DNA of 64,000 nucleotides from NCBI GenBank assembly GCA_963727835.1, contig CAVSIB010000059.1, forward strand, positions 1 through 64,000. Direction: 5' to 3'. A model generated the notes under the pieces. It made no database searches and was not told the DNA's origin. It saw nothing but the letters and a program-made list of their open reading frames with translations. The position numbers were made by a program, and so were the translations under genes. Source of the DNA: G026625185 sp963727835. GTDB lineage: Bacteria; Desulfobacterota; WTBG01; JAGOGO01. Of this stretch, positions 7,816 through 15,800 are shown piece after piece. Within the stretch, counting starts at the first letter, position 1. Each line of letters opens with the position of its first letter.

Positions 7816-8649
7816 ATGCGAAAACCATTATTGCCTTACCTAAAAAAAAACAAACTTGCCTTTACCGCCCTTGCGGTTGTCTTATTCATAAGCCTCGGTA
7901 CTATCGTTGGACCGATGGTGTATACAGTAGGTTCCACCTCTATTAACCTTGAAAGCATCAAACTTTCGCCGAGCTTAAAACACCCCTGCGGCACTGACAG
8001 CAAGGGGCGAGATATTCTCAGTCGCATTTTATGGGGTGGGCGCATCTCCCTTTCTATCAGTTTAAGCGCAGCTCTCGGGTCAATAATAATAGGCCTTTTT
8101 TTTGGGCTCATTTCCGGCTATTATGGAGGAAAGCTCGATACCTTCATAACCATGATTATTGATCTCACCCTTGCCTTTCCCAGTCTTCTTCTGGCGATCG
8201 GCATAACCGTAGTCCTTCCCCCGGGTCTCTATACGGTAATCATTGCGTTAGCCCTGGTAGGCTGGGCCTCCTTTGCCCGGCTGATTCGAGGATTAACCAT
8301 AGCACAAAAAGAATCGTTGTTCGTGGAAGCTTCTCGTTCAATTGGGTGTTCAACGCAACGGATAATCGTGCGGCATATCCTCCCCAACGCCCTTTCCCCG
8401 ATCTTAGTAGCTTTCTCCTTAAAAATAGGGAGCTTCATCTTGGCTGAATCTGCTTTGAGTTTTTTAGGCTTAGGAGTTCAACCCCCAACCCCCACCTGGG
8501 GTTCTATGATTAGCCTCAACCGGATTTATATTAATTCTGCGCCCTGGATGATCATTTTCCCTGGGCTTGCTATCGCAATTACTACCTTTGCTTTTAATAT
8601 CCTCGGTGATTCTTTAAGAGATTATCTTGATCCCCATCTTAATTTTTAA
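7816..8649 (+). CDS. ABC transporter permease, DppC/OppC family
   Basis: A 277-residue membrane protein. It has the OppC N-terminal membrane segment (residues 12-35), the motif HPCGTDSKGRDILSRILWGG that opens the core domain, five further membrane segments, and the EAA loop FVEASRSIGCSTQRIIVRHI. It pairs with the DppB-like permease one base upstream to form the transport channel. It ends in a long AT-rich gap, so the transcription unit in this window has only the two permeases. Confidence 0.85.
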   Translation: MRKPLLPYLKKNKLAFTALAVVLFISLGTIVGPMVYTVGSTSINLESIKLSPSLKHPCGTDSKGRDILSRILWGGRISLSISLSAALGSIIIGLFFGLISGYYGGKLDTFITMIIDLTLAFPSLLLAIGITVVLPPGLYTVIIALALVGWASFARLIRGLTIAQKESLFVEASRSIGCSTQRIIVRHILPNALSPILVAFSLKIGSFILAESALSFLGLGVQPPTPTWGSMISLNRIYINSAPWMIIFPGLAIAITTFAFNILGDSLRDYLDPHLNF

Positions 8650-8966
8650 TTTTCGATAAAATTTTGGCCAATCACGTCCTAAACCTATCAAGTCTTTTTG
8701 TAAATGCGATAAATTTCATGTTTAATATATAGAGGAAAAACTATTTCTAGAGATCAAAACCATTGAGCTAAAAACTTTGCTTTGCTTTGCTTTGCTTCTC
8801 GGCAAAGATTCAGTCAAAAACACAGTGGTTATTTGTAATTTTTTTATAAAATAAGAAAAAGTATTTTTTTATTGGGTCTAAAAAATATTCTTGACTTTTC
8901 ACTTTAATTAAAATAGTTTTCTAAAGTTTAACAATCTCCCAAATAATGATGAGGAGGTGAAAATGA
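8650..8966. other. AT-rich gap before rpsU with a CTTTG microsatellite
   Basis: No gene is seen. A (CTTTG)4 tandem repeat occupies 8775-8794 and is followed by CTTCT. The right half holds the candidate rpsU promoter. The rest is AT-rich without clear structure. Confidence 0.5.
8891..8919 (+). promoter_or_regulatory. Candidate promoter of rpsU-dnaG-rpoD
   Basis: TTGACT at 8891-8896 is a near-consensus -35. A 17-base spacer leads to TAGTTT at 8914-8919 as a weak -10. The rpsU ATG is about 48 bases further on. The -35 match is good and the -10 is poor, so this is tentative. Confidence 0.35.
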
Positions 8967-9170
8967 ATGCCCGGAATTACAGTAAATGACAATGAACCAT
9001 TTGAAATTGCCTTAAGGCGTTTCAAAAAACAGTGTGAAAAAGCTGGAATTATTTCGGAAGTTAGAAAACGCCAATATTATGAAAAACCGAGCATAAGAAA
9101 AAAGAAAAAAAGTTTGGCAGCCAAAAAAAGGGCGCATAGGTTTGGTCGAAAGTTATTTAATAATTATTAA
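8967..9170 (+). CDS. rpsU: 30S ribosomal protein S21
   Basis: A 67-residue, very basic protein with the S21 signature: PGITVNDNEPFEIALRRFKK followed by KAGIISEVRKRQYYEKPS and a poly-basic tail. It is a small-subunit protein near the anti-Shine-Dalgarno region of 16S rRNA. AGGAGGTG ends seven bases before the ATG at 8967, which is preferred over the ATG four bases earlier in another frame. It heads the rpsU-dnaG-rpoD arrangement (the macromolecular synthesis operon). Confidence 0.95.
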   Translation: MPGITVNDNEPFEIALRRFKKQCEKAGIISEVRKRQYYEKPSIRKKKKSLAAKKRAHRFGRKLFNNY

Positions 9171-9266
9171 AAAACATTTCTTTTCCGATTATTCCATGAT
9201 TTTTCCTCTTGAGCAACAGGGTGATTTTTTACCCTAACCCTCTTTTCCAGTAGGGGGATAAGGACA

Positions 9267-11042
9267 TTGGCCTTTTTTTTCCCAAAAGAAAAATTGGCAG
9301 AAATTAGAAGTCGAGCTAATATTGTTGATATCATCTCCGAATACGTAACTTTTAAAAAAGCAGGTAAAAACTACCTGGCTCTTTGCCCCTTCCATTCCGA
9401 AAAAACCCCCTCCTTTCAAGTAAATGAGGAAAAACAGATTTTTTATTGTTTCGGATGCCAGAAGGGGGGTGATGTCATTACGTTTTTGAGGGAGATCAAT
9501 AATCTCTCCTTTGTTGAAGCGGTTAGTCAATTAGCGCATAGGTATGGGCTCTCACTCCCTCCCCCTTCTTCGTATAGGAAAGAAAAAGCAACCGACCAAG
9601 AAACGTTCCTGGAAATAAACGAAAAGGCGATGCACTTTTTTCACCACGTCTTAATGCAAAGCCCTGAAGGAGAAGTAGGGAGAAAATATCTTGAGAAACG
9701 GGGTATTGATCAAAAAATATGGGAAACATTTAAGCTTGGTTATGCCCTCGAGACGTGGGATGGTTTGGTAACTTTTCTTAATAAGAGCAAAATCCCTTTA
9801 CCCTTGGCAAAACAATTGGGATTGATCGCCCCCAGGGAAAAAGGCGGATTCTTTGATTGTTTCCGCGGAAGAATTATTTTTCCCATTTTCAATTTGAACG
9901 GAATGACCGTTGGATTTGGAGGTCGAGCAATAGGGGAAGGAACCCCTAAATATCTCAACTCTTCTGATTCAATGATTTATAAAAAAAGCTCAAGTCTGTT
10001 CGGGCTTCCCATAACCAGAAATCCTATTGCTAAGGAAGACCAGGTTCTCATTGTAGAAGGATATTTTGATCTCTTAAGTCTCTTTCAGGCAGGAATTTGT
10101 TCGGCCGTCTCTCCTTTGGGCACCGCCCTTACCGGGGGACATATTCAAACCTTAAAACGTTTTACCTCTCGTTTTTATGTTGTTTTTGATGCGGATGAAG
10201 CAGGAGATAAAGCAGCACTGAGAAGTTTGGAGATGTTTTTAAGCGAAGGACTCTCTCCCCGGGTGGTAATTCTTCCCCCTGGCTCTGACCCCGATGAATT
10301 TATCCAGCAAAAGGGCGCAGAAAATTTTCAAAAAAAAATAGAAACCGCTCCCTTGCTGATCGAATATTTCATTGAGAGAGCCATTGAAAGAAAAAATGTT
10401 TCCCTCCCCGAGGGAAAAGTTGAAGTCATTAAAGAGGTCATACCCATTATCAGTCACATAAAAGAGCCAATTATTCAAGATGAATATATTCGAAAACTTT
10501 CCGAAAGATTAGGGGTGAGGGAAGATCGGATTCGTAGTTTAGGCCTATCGCCTGTGTCTCATCACGCCAAAGAACTCTCTTCACCCGTAGAGGAGACCCG
10601 GCTGGAAGAGTTTCTCCTTACCCTCATGCTTCAAAAACCAGAACTGATCCCCGCTGTGGACACGGTCAAAGTCGTGGAAGATCTTGATAGTCATCTTTTA
10701 CAAGAAATAGCTAAAACGGTTATCGTTCTGTTTCACAAAGAGGGAGGAGTGGAGATCACCACATTAATTGACCAATTAGGAGAAGAAAAAGGAAAGCTTA
10801 CCACGCGCTTAAGTCTTAAAGAAGAAAACTTTGCCGATATTGCCGAAAGTTTAAAGGACTGCATTTTACAAATCAAAAGAAACAAATTTAAAAAAATGAA
10901 AACTCAGTTAACCATAATGATTAAGAAAGCCCAAGACAGTCGAGATGATGCTAAAATCCGAGATCTTAATGAGCAAAAAGTTAAACTCATTCTTCAGGAA
11001 AAAAACTTACCCACTACCCTAGGCACTCTTTTGAACTTGTAA
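9267..11042 (+). CDS. dnaG: DNA primase DnaG
   Basis: The 591-residue replicative primase makes RNA primers at the fork. Its CHC2 zinc finger uses C40, H43, C61 and C64 (LCPFHSEKTPSF ... FYCFGC). The catalytic TOPRIM domain follows, with LIVEGYFDLL and VVFDADEAGDKAAL, and the C-terminal third should be the helicase-binding domain. The TTG start at 9267 is preceded by AGGGGGATAAGG and gives the usual family N-terminus. It lies between rpsU and rpoD; the gap to rpoD is about 20 bases. Confidence 0.95.
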   Translation: MAFFFPKEKLAEIRSRANIVDIISEYVTFKKAGKNYLALCPFHSEKTPSFQVNEEKQIFYCFGCQKGGDVITFLREINNLSFVEAVSQLAHRYGLSLPPPSSYRKEKATDQETFLEINEKAMHFFHHVLMQSPEGEVGRKYLEKRGIDQKIWETFKLGYALETWDGLVTFLNKSKIPLPLAKQLGLIAPREKGGFFDCFRGRIIFPIFNLNGMTVGFGGRAIGEGTPKYLNSSDSMIYKKSSSLFGLPITRNPIAKEDQVLIVEGYFDLLSLFQAGICSAVSPLGTALTGGHIQTLKRFTSRFYVVFDADEAGDKAALRSLEMFLSEGLSPRVVILPPGSDPDEFIQQKGAENFQKKIETAPLLIEYFIERAIERKNVSLPEGKVEVIKEVIPIISHIKEPIIQDEYIRKLSERLGVREDRIRSLGLSPVSHHAKELSSPVEETRLEEFLLTLMLQKPELIPAVDTVKVVEDLDSHLLQEIAKTVIVLFHKEGGVEITTLIDQLGEEKGKLTTRLSLKEENFADIAESLKDCILQIKRNKFKKMKTQLTIMIKKAQDSRDDAKIRDLNEQKVKLILQEKNLPTTLGTLLNL

Positions 11043-11064
11043 TTTCAAAGTACGGGAGAGTTTG

Positions 11065-12831
11065 ATGGCAAAAAAACCAAAAGTTGATCGAATAAAACAA
11101 TTAATTAATCTGACTAAAGAAAAAGGCTTCGTCACCTATGATGAAGTAAACACTGCTTTACCTGCAGACATCCTTTCACCCGATCAGATTGATGATTTAA
11201 TGGGCATGTTTGGTGAGATGGATGTTGAAATCGTTGATGACCTCCATAAAGTAATGATTGCTGAAAAAGATGTCATCAAATCTTCCGAAGAAGAACCGAT
11301 TGAAGAAAGCGAAGCCGATGAAAAGGTTTTAACCGCAACTGTTGCCGGAGTCGCAGCTGATCCCGTGAGATTGTATCTCAAAGAGATGGGGGGCCATTCC
11401 CTCTTGACCCGTGAAGAAGAGGTAAAAATTTCCAAACGGATCGAAAAGGCAAAACAAGAAACTTTTGATGTAATTCTTAATACCCCGCTCGCCTTAAAAA
11501 AGCTCTATAGCCTCGAAGAAAAACTTATCAACAAGAAGATCACGATTCAGGAAATTATTAGTGATGATGAAGAAGTTCCGGTTCAGGATAAGGAATTTCA
11601 AACCCAAAGATTTCTAGATTTAGTTGGGAAAATCCGGGTAATGGAAAAACAGGTACGACAGTTACAATCTCAGTTAGCTAAAGTGGGAAAAGATGAAGAT
11701 AAAGCAAAAGCGATCAAAGACAAACTCATTAGAAGGAAGCTTTTAGCCTTAAATTATTCTCGAGAAGCCCTTCTTAATCCTCGCCAGATTGAGAGGATTG
11801 GTGATAAGTTAAAATCATTTTTTTGCCAGCTCGAGGCTACCGAAAAGGAATGGAAAAAATATATTGAGTCAACGAAAATAGCAAAAAAAGAGATCGAGAA
11901 AACATTGGCGGAAATAAAAAAATATCCTAAAAGAAAAACCCGTATCCTTGCTAAAGCGGGTTTCAATTTAGAACAGGCCGAAGAACTGGAGCGGATGTAT
12001 AATAATTTTACCAAGAAATATAAGCGCATTGAACAAGAATCTGAACTTTCCGCCAGTGAGCTTCGAAAAACCCACAGAACCGTAGTGCGCGCGGAAACCA
12101 AGACCAAATCAGCCAAGGAAGAACTGGTAAGGGCTAATTTGCGATTAGTGGTAAGCCTTGCTAAAAAATATACCAACCGCGGCCTCCAGTTTTTAGATCT
12201 TATTCAAGAAGGGAATATCGGATTAATTAAGGCGGTTGATAAATTTGAATATCAACGGGGGTATAAGTTTAGCACCTATGCGACTTGGTGGATCCGGCAG
12301 GCCATCACCCGCGCAATTGCTGATCAAGCGCGAACCATCAGAATCCCCGTCCATATGATTGAAACAATCAATAAACTGATTCGAACATCCCGGCTCTTGG
12401 TGCAGGAAATCGGACGTGAACCCACCCCTGAAGAAATTGCGGAAAAGATGGAACTTCCCCTTGACAAAGTGAGAAAGGTTCTTAAAATCGCCAAAGAACC
12501 AATTTCTTTGGAGACCCCTATTGGAGAAGAAGAAGATAGCCACTTAGGAGATTTTATTGAAGATAAAAGTTTCCTCTCTCCGGGGGAGTCGGTGGTAAAT
12601 ACCAATCTCTCTGATATCATCCGAAGGGTGTTAGCTACGTTAACCCCCCGAGAGGAAAAAGTTTTAAGAATGCGTTTTGGAATCGGAGAAAGAGCGGACC
12701 ATACCTTAGAAGAAGTTGGGCAAGATTTTGATGTGACCCGAGAAAGAATCAGGCAAATAGAAGTAAAGGCCTTAAGGAAGCTGCGGCATCCGACTCGCAG
12801 TAAAAATTTAAAAAGTTTTATTGAGAAATAA
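11065..12831 (+). CDS. rpoD: RNA polymerase sigma factor RpoD (sigma-70)
   Basis: The 588-residue primary sigma factor. Region 1.1 is at residues 1-70, region 1.2 is DPVRLYLKEMGGHSLLTREE, and a long non-conserved charged insert follows. Region 2 has NLRLVVSLAKKYTNRGLQFL and the -10-recognising YKFSTYATWWIRQAI. Region 3 follows, and region 4 ends with the HTH FDVTRERIRQIEVKALRKLR. ATG 11065 has GGGAG six bases upstream and is chosen over the in-frame TTG one codon earlier. Regions 2 and 4 match standard housekeeping sigmas, consistent with the TTGACA/TATAAT-type promoters elsewhere in the window. Confidence 0.96.
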   Translation: MAKKPKVDRIKQLINLTKEKGFVTYDEVNTALPADILSPDQIDDLMGMFGEMDVEIVDDLHKVMIAEKDVIKSSEEEPIEESEADEKVLTATVAGVAADPVRLYLKEMGGHSLLTREEEVKISKRIEKAKQETFDVILNTPLALKKLYSLEEKLINKKITIQEIISDDEEVPVQDKEFQTQRFLDLVGKIRVMEKQVRQLQSQLAKVGKDEDKAKAIKDKLIRRKLLALNYSREALLNPRQIERIGDKLKSFFCQLEATEKEWKKYIESTKIAKKEIEKTLAEIKKYPKRKTRILAKAGFNLEQAEELERMYNNFTKKYKRIEQESELSASELRKTHRTVVRAETKTKSAKEELVRANLRLVVSLAKKYTNRGLQFLDLIQEGNIGLIKAVDKFEYQRGYKFSTYATWWIRQAITRAIADQARTIRIPVHMIETINKLIRTSRLLVQEIGREPTPEEIAEKMELPLDKVRKVLKIAKEPISLETPIGEEEDSHLGDFIEDKSFLSPGESVVNTNLSDIIRRVLATLTPREEKVLRMRFGIGERADHTLEEVGQDFDVTRERIRQIEVKALRKLRHPTRSKNLKSFIEK

Positions 12832-12840
12832 AGTGGATGA

Positions 12841-12913
12841 GGGCCCATAGCTCAGCTGGAAGAGCTACCGGCTCATAACCGGTCGGTCCCTGGTTCGAAC
12901 CCAGGTGGGCCCA
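12841..12913 (+). tRNA. tRNA with CAT anticodon (elongator Met or Ile2)
   Basis: Full cloverleaf: acceptor GGGCCCA/TGGGCCC, D stem GCTC/GAGC, anticodon stem ACCGG/CCGGT with loop CTCATAA, T stem CCTGG/CCAGG, discriminator A. The G1-C72 pair rules against initiator tRNA-fMet. Elongator Met and lysidine-modified Ile2 cannot be separated with certainty by eye. No CCA is encoded. Confidence 0.95.
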
Positions 12914-13056
12914 TAACGAGCGTCATTGTGCTGATTATTAAACAAAGTTTATCGGTAACAAACAGTCAGGTGGAGTGATGCACATGTGTATGGGAACTGC
13001 TAAAAGGTGAACCATTAGCTTACTACCAAATTATTGGTAAAAGACTGGGCGAAAAG

Positions 13057-13080
13057 TGCACTCCTGAGGGGTGCATTTTT
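13057..13080 (+). terminator. Rho-independent terminator after tRNA(CAT)
   Basis: TGCACTCC, a three-base loop (TGA), then GGGGTGCA and TTTTT. The eight-pair stem has one G-U pair. It lies between the tRNA and the zinc-ribbon gene, which argues against translation starts of that gene upstream of it. Confidence 0.7.
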
Positions 13081-13126
13081 ATTTGCGCTCTATGATAAGA
13101 TTAACCCCCTTGGAAGGACACAGACC

Positions 13127-13855
13127 TTGCAGGATCAACTGGAACTTATAAAACAACTTCAAGCGATTGATAGCGCTCTTAAAAATCTCGAAAAAGCTAA
13201 GTTCGACTTTCCTAAAAGGATAAATCAGTTGGAAAAAGAGTTTGAAAAAAAGAAGCAATCACTCGAAAAGGGGAAAACTTCTTTCGAGGAAGCTCAAAAA
13301 GAAAGACGTAAAAAAGAACAGGACCTGAGCCGGGAACTCGAACGACTGCAAAAATCCCAGGATAAACTTGCGTTGGTAAAAACCAACAAGGAATATCAGG
13401 CAGCCCTAAAAGAAATCGATGACATTAAACAGCACAATAGTGATACTGAAACCGAGATTCTCCTTTTTATGGAAAAAACCGATACCCTGGCAAAAAAGGT
13501 GAGCCAGGAAGAGGGCGAATACCAAAAATGGTTTCAGGAATTCGAAAAGAAAAAAGAGACCCTAAACGCGGAGTTGGAAAAATCAAACCAAGAACTCCAA
13601 AACCAACAAGCGCTCCGCAATACAATCATTGAAAACCTTGAGCCTGATCTGATCAAAAAGTTTGAGATGATCAAAGAGCGAAGGCAGGGTCTTGCAGTTG
13701 TGTCGATTCAAGATGGGCTTTGTACCGGCTGTAATATTAATATTCCTCCTCAAAAAATTTTAGAGATCCGCAAAAGCAATCATGCTATTATGCAATGTCC
13801 ATTCTGTAACCGGATCGTTTATTTTGAGGAGCATAAAGTTGGGGATACATTGTAA
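13127..13855 (+). CDS. Coiled-coil C4-type zinc-ribbon protein (CT398-like)
   Basis: A protein of about 242 residues. Residues 1-190 are a long antiparallel coiled coil rich in Glu, Lys and Gln (LQAIDSALKNLEKAKFDFPK). The C-terminus is a C4 zinc ribbon, CTGCNINIPP ... MQCPFCNRIVYFE, fitting the DUF164/CT398 family, which is widespread and of uncertain role, perhaps in protein or RNA complexes. The start is placed at TTG 13127, eight bases after GGAAGGA and at the usual LQDQL-type N-terminus. The longer frame from 13034 would run through a terminator. It directly precedes RNase P RNA. Confidence 0.8.
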   Translation: MQDQLELIKQLQAIDSALKNLEKAKFDFPKRINQLEKEFEKKKQSLEKGKTSFEEAQKERRKKEQDLSRELERLQKSQDKLALVKTNKEYQAALKEIDDIKQHNSDTETEILLFMEKTDTLAKKVSQEEGEYQKWFQEFEKKKETLNAELEKSNQELQNQQALRNTIIENLEPDLIKKFEMIKERRQGLAVVSIQDGLCTGCNINIPPQKILEIRKSNHAIMQCPFCNRIVYFEEHKVGDTL

Positions 13856-13863
13856 AGAAATCT

Positions 13864-14256
13864 GCTAAAGCAGACAAAATGGTCGCTGGTCCCGATTTAT
13901 CGGGACGGGAGGAAAGTCCGAGCTCCACAGGACAGGGCGCTGGGTAACACCCAGTCCCGGTGACGGGAAGGAAAGTGCCACAGAAAATAGACCGCCTCCT
14001 GACCAGGTTTTCCCCGGTCAACACGCGAGGCAAGGGTGAAACGGTGAGGTAAGAGCTCACCAGGCCTGATGGTGACATCAGGTGCTTGGTAAACCCCGCC
14101 CGGAGCAAGACCAAATAAGGGAGCATAAGTAGGGTAGTCCGCCCGTTGCTCCCGGGTAGGTCGCTTGAAGGAGCGGGTAACCGCTTCTCTAGAGGAATGA
14201 CCATTGCCCTGAAGGAAACTTCAGGGAACAGAACTCGGCTTATTGTCTGCTTTAGC
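13864..14256 (+). ncRNA. rnpB: RNase P RNA, bacterial class A
   Basis: The catalytic RNA of RNase P, which trims tRNA 5' ends. Helix P1 is a perfect 12-base pairing of GCTAAAGCAGAC (13864) with GTCTGCTTTAGC (ending 14256). The conserved core blocks are present: GAGGAAAGTCCGAGCTCC, CACAGAAAATAGACCGCC, AGGGTGAAACGGTGAGGTAA, GGAGCAAGACCAAATA and AGAGGAATGACC. The order and spacing fit type A. Confidence 0.97.
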
Positions 14257-14337
14257 ATTTTAATTTCTCATTAAGGTGATGCGGGGTGAAAAAGTGATGG
14301 ATAGATCAACCTTACTACACAATAAAGGTATCATACT

Positions 14338-15609
14338 ATGTTGGACCTAAAATTTATCCGGGAAAACCTTGAGGTTGTAAAAAACAAACTTTCTCAGCGG
14401 AACCTCGAAATCGACCTTGATCACGTTATCGAAATCGATCAAAAACGGCGGGAGATTATTCAGGAGGTTGAAACTCTGCGCAATGAACGAAACACGGTCT
14501 CGGAAATAATTGCCGCAGCAAAAAAAGAAAAAAAAGACGCCTCCACCGAGATCTCCCGGATGAAGGAGGTTGCGCAGAAAATTAAAGAAGTTGATACCAC
14601 GCGCGAAGAGATTGAAGCAACCCTCCGGGATTTACTCCTTCGGATCCCCAATATTCCTGATGAAACAGTAAATGAAGGAAAAGACCCATCCGATAATGTT
14701 GAAGTCAAGCGGTGGGGTGAGCCTCCCCAGTTTGACTTTGAGCCCACGCCCCATTGGGAAATCGGAGAAAAGCTCGGGATTCTCGATTTTGAGCGGGGAG
14801 CAAAAATTACGGGAGCCCGCTTCACCTTACTCAAAGGAGCGGGAGCGTTAATGGAACGCGCGCTTATCAACTTTATGCTCGACCTTCATACCCGCGAGCA
14901 TACGTATCAGGAAGTTTTTCCCCCTATTCTGGTTAACCGTACCTCCATGACCGGCACCGGACAGCTTCCTAAGTTTGAAGATGACCTTTTCCGGTTAGTT
15001 GATCCTGACTATTTCCTGATCCCCACTGCCGAAGTCCCGGTTACCAATATCCATCAAGAAGAAATTATCGAGGGTAAAAACCTTCCCCTCTACTACACTG
15101 CTTATACTCCCTGTTTTCGGAAAGAAGCCGGAGCCTACGGCAAAGATACCCGCGGAATTATCCGCCAGCATCAATTTAATAAGGTGGAGTTGGTAAAATT
15201 CACCACCCCCGAAACCTCCTATCAGGAGCTTGAAGCGCTTCTTAACAATGCCGAAGAGGTGCTCAAAAGATTAAAGCTGCATTACCGGGTGGTAAGCCTC
15301 TGCACTGGTGATTTGGGTTTTTCTGCCGCAAAAACCTATGATATCGAAGTCTGGCTTCCCAGCCAGAAGGATTACAAAGAGATTTCTTCCTGTAGCAACT
15401 TTACCGATTTTCAAGCCCGTCGGGCAAATATCCGCTATCGACCCGAACCAAAAGCCAAGCCTCAGTTTGTCCATACCTTAAATGGATCAGGGTTGGCTAT
15501 CGGCCGCACATTAGTCGCCATCATTGAAAACTATCAGCAAGAAGACGGAAGCGTACTCGTTCCTGAAGTTCTTAGACCCTATATGGGCGGGATGACAAAG
15601 ATAGGGTAG
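14338..15609 (+). CDS. serS: Serine--tRNA ligase
   Basis: A 423-residue class II aminoacyl-tRNA synthetase that charges tRNA-Ser. Residues 1-105 form the long-helix tRNA-binding arm (RREIIQEVETLRNERNTVSE). The catalytic core has motif 2 (FRKEAGAYGKDTRGIIRQHQ) and motif 3 (GSGLAIGRTLVAIIENYQ). Length is normal. It follows rnpB by 80 bases. A terminator is not obvious in the 190 bases after it. Confidence 0.96.
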   Translation: MLDLKFIRENLEVVKNKLSQRNLEIDLDHVIEIDQKRREIIQEVETLRNERNTVSEIIAAAKKEKKDASTEISRMKEVAQKIKEVDTTREEIEATLRDLLLRIPNIPDETVNEGKDPSDNVEVKRWGEPPQFDFEPTPHWEIGEKLGILDFERGAKITGARFTLLKGAGALMERALINFMLDLHTREHTYQEVFPPILVNRTSMTGTGQLPKFEDDLFRLVDPDYFLIPTAEVPVTNIHQEEIIEGKNLPLYYTAYTPCFRKEAGAYGKDTRGIIRQHQFNKVELVKFTTPETSYQELEALLNNAEEVLKRLKLHYRVVSLCTGDLGFSAAKTYDIEVWLPSQKDYKEISSCSNFTDFQARRANIRYRPEPKAKPQFVHTLNGSGLAIGRTLVAIIENYQQEDGSVLVPEVLRPYMGGMTKIG

Positions 15610-15800
15610 CTGACATCTTTTGATTGTTTTAGTAAAAAACCAACGCTTCTGCGGCTTTTTCAGAACGATAAATGTCAAGGCTACCCAATATGCCGGTCAG
15701 CTGCGGTGATTAGCTCGGTCCGTTGGGGGTAGCATGGCGTCTTTATTCGTTAGTCCTATTCGCTTCTTGTCGGCAGGAATTCGGATCGAGGCATAGGCTG

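Noticed and set aside
8775..8794. CTTTG repeats as a CRISPR-like array
   Set aside because: The unit is five bases with no spacers; it is a simple microsatellite. The TGTAAGGT set also lacks spacer-like units, and no cas gene is present.
12223..12848. Minus-strand frames of more than 100 codons over rpoD
   Set aside because: They are antisense to a well-conserved gene and have no family features.
13034..13126. Longer N-terminus of the zinc-ribbon protein
   Set aside because: It would be translated through a terminator hairpin and does not match the family; TTG 13127 has a good ribosome site.
13788..14258. 156-codon minus-strand frame
   Set aside because: It lies over RNase P RNA, whose conserved core explains the open frame.
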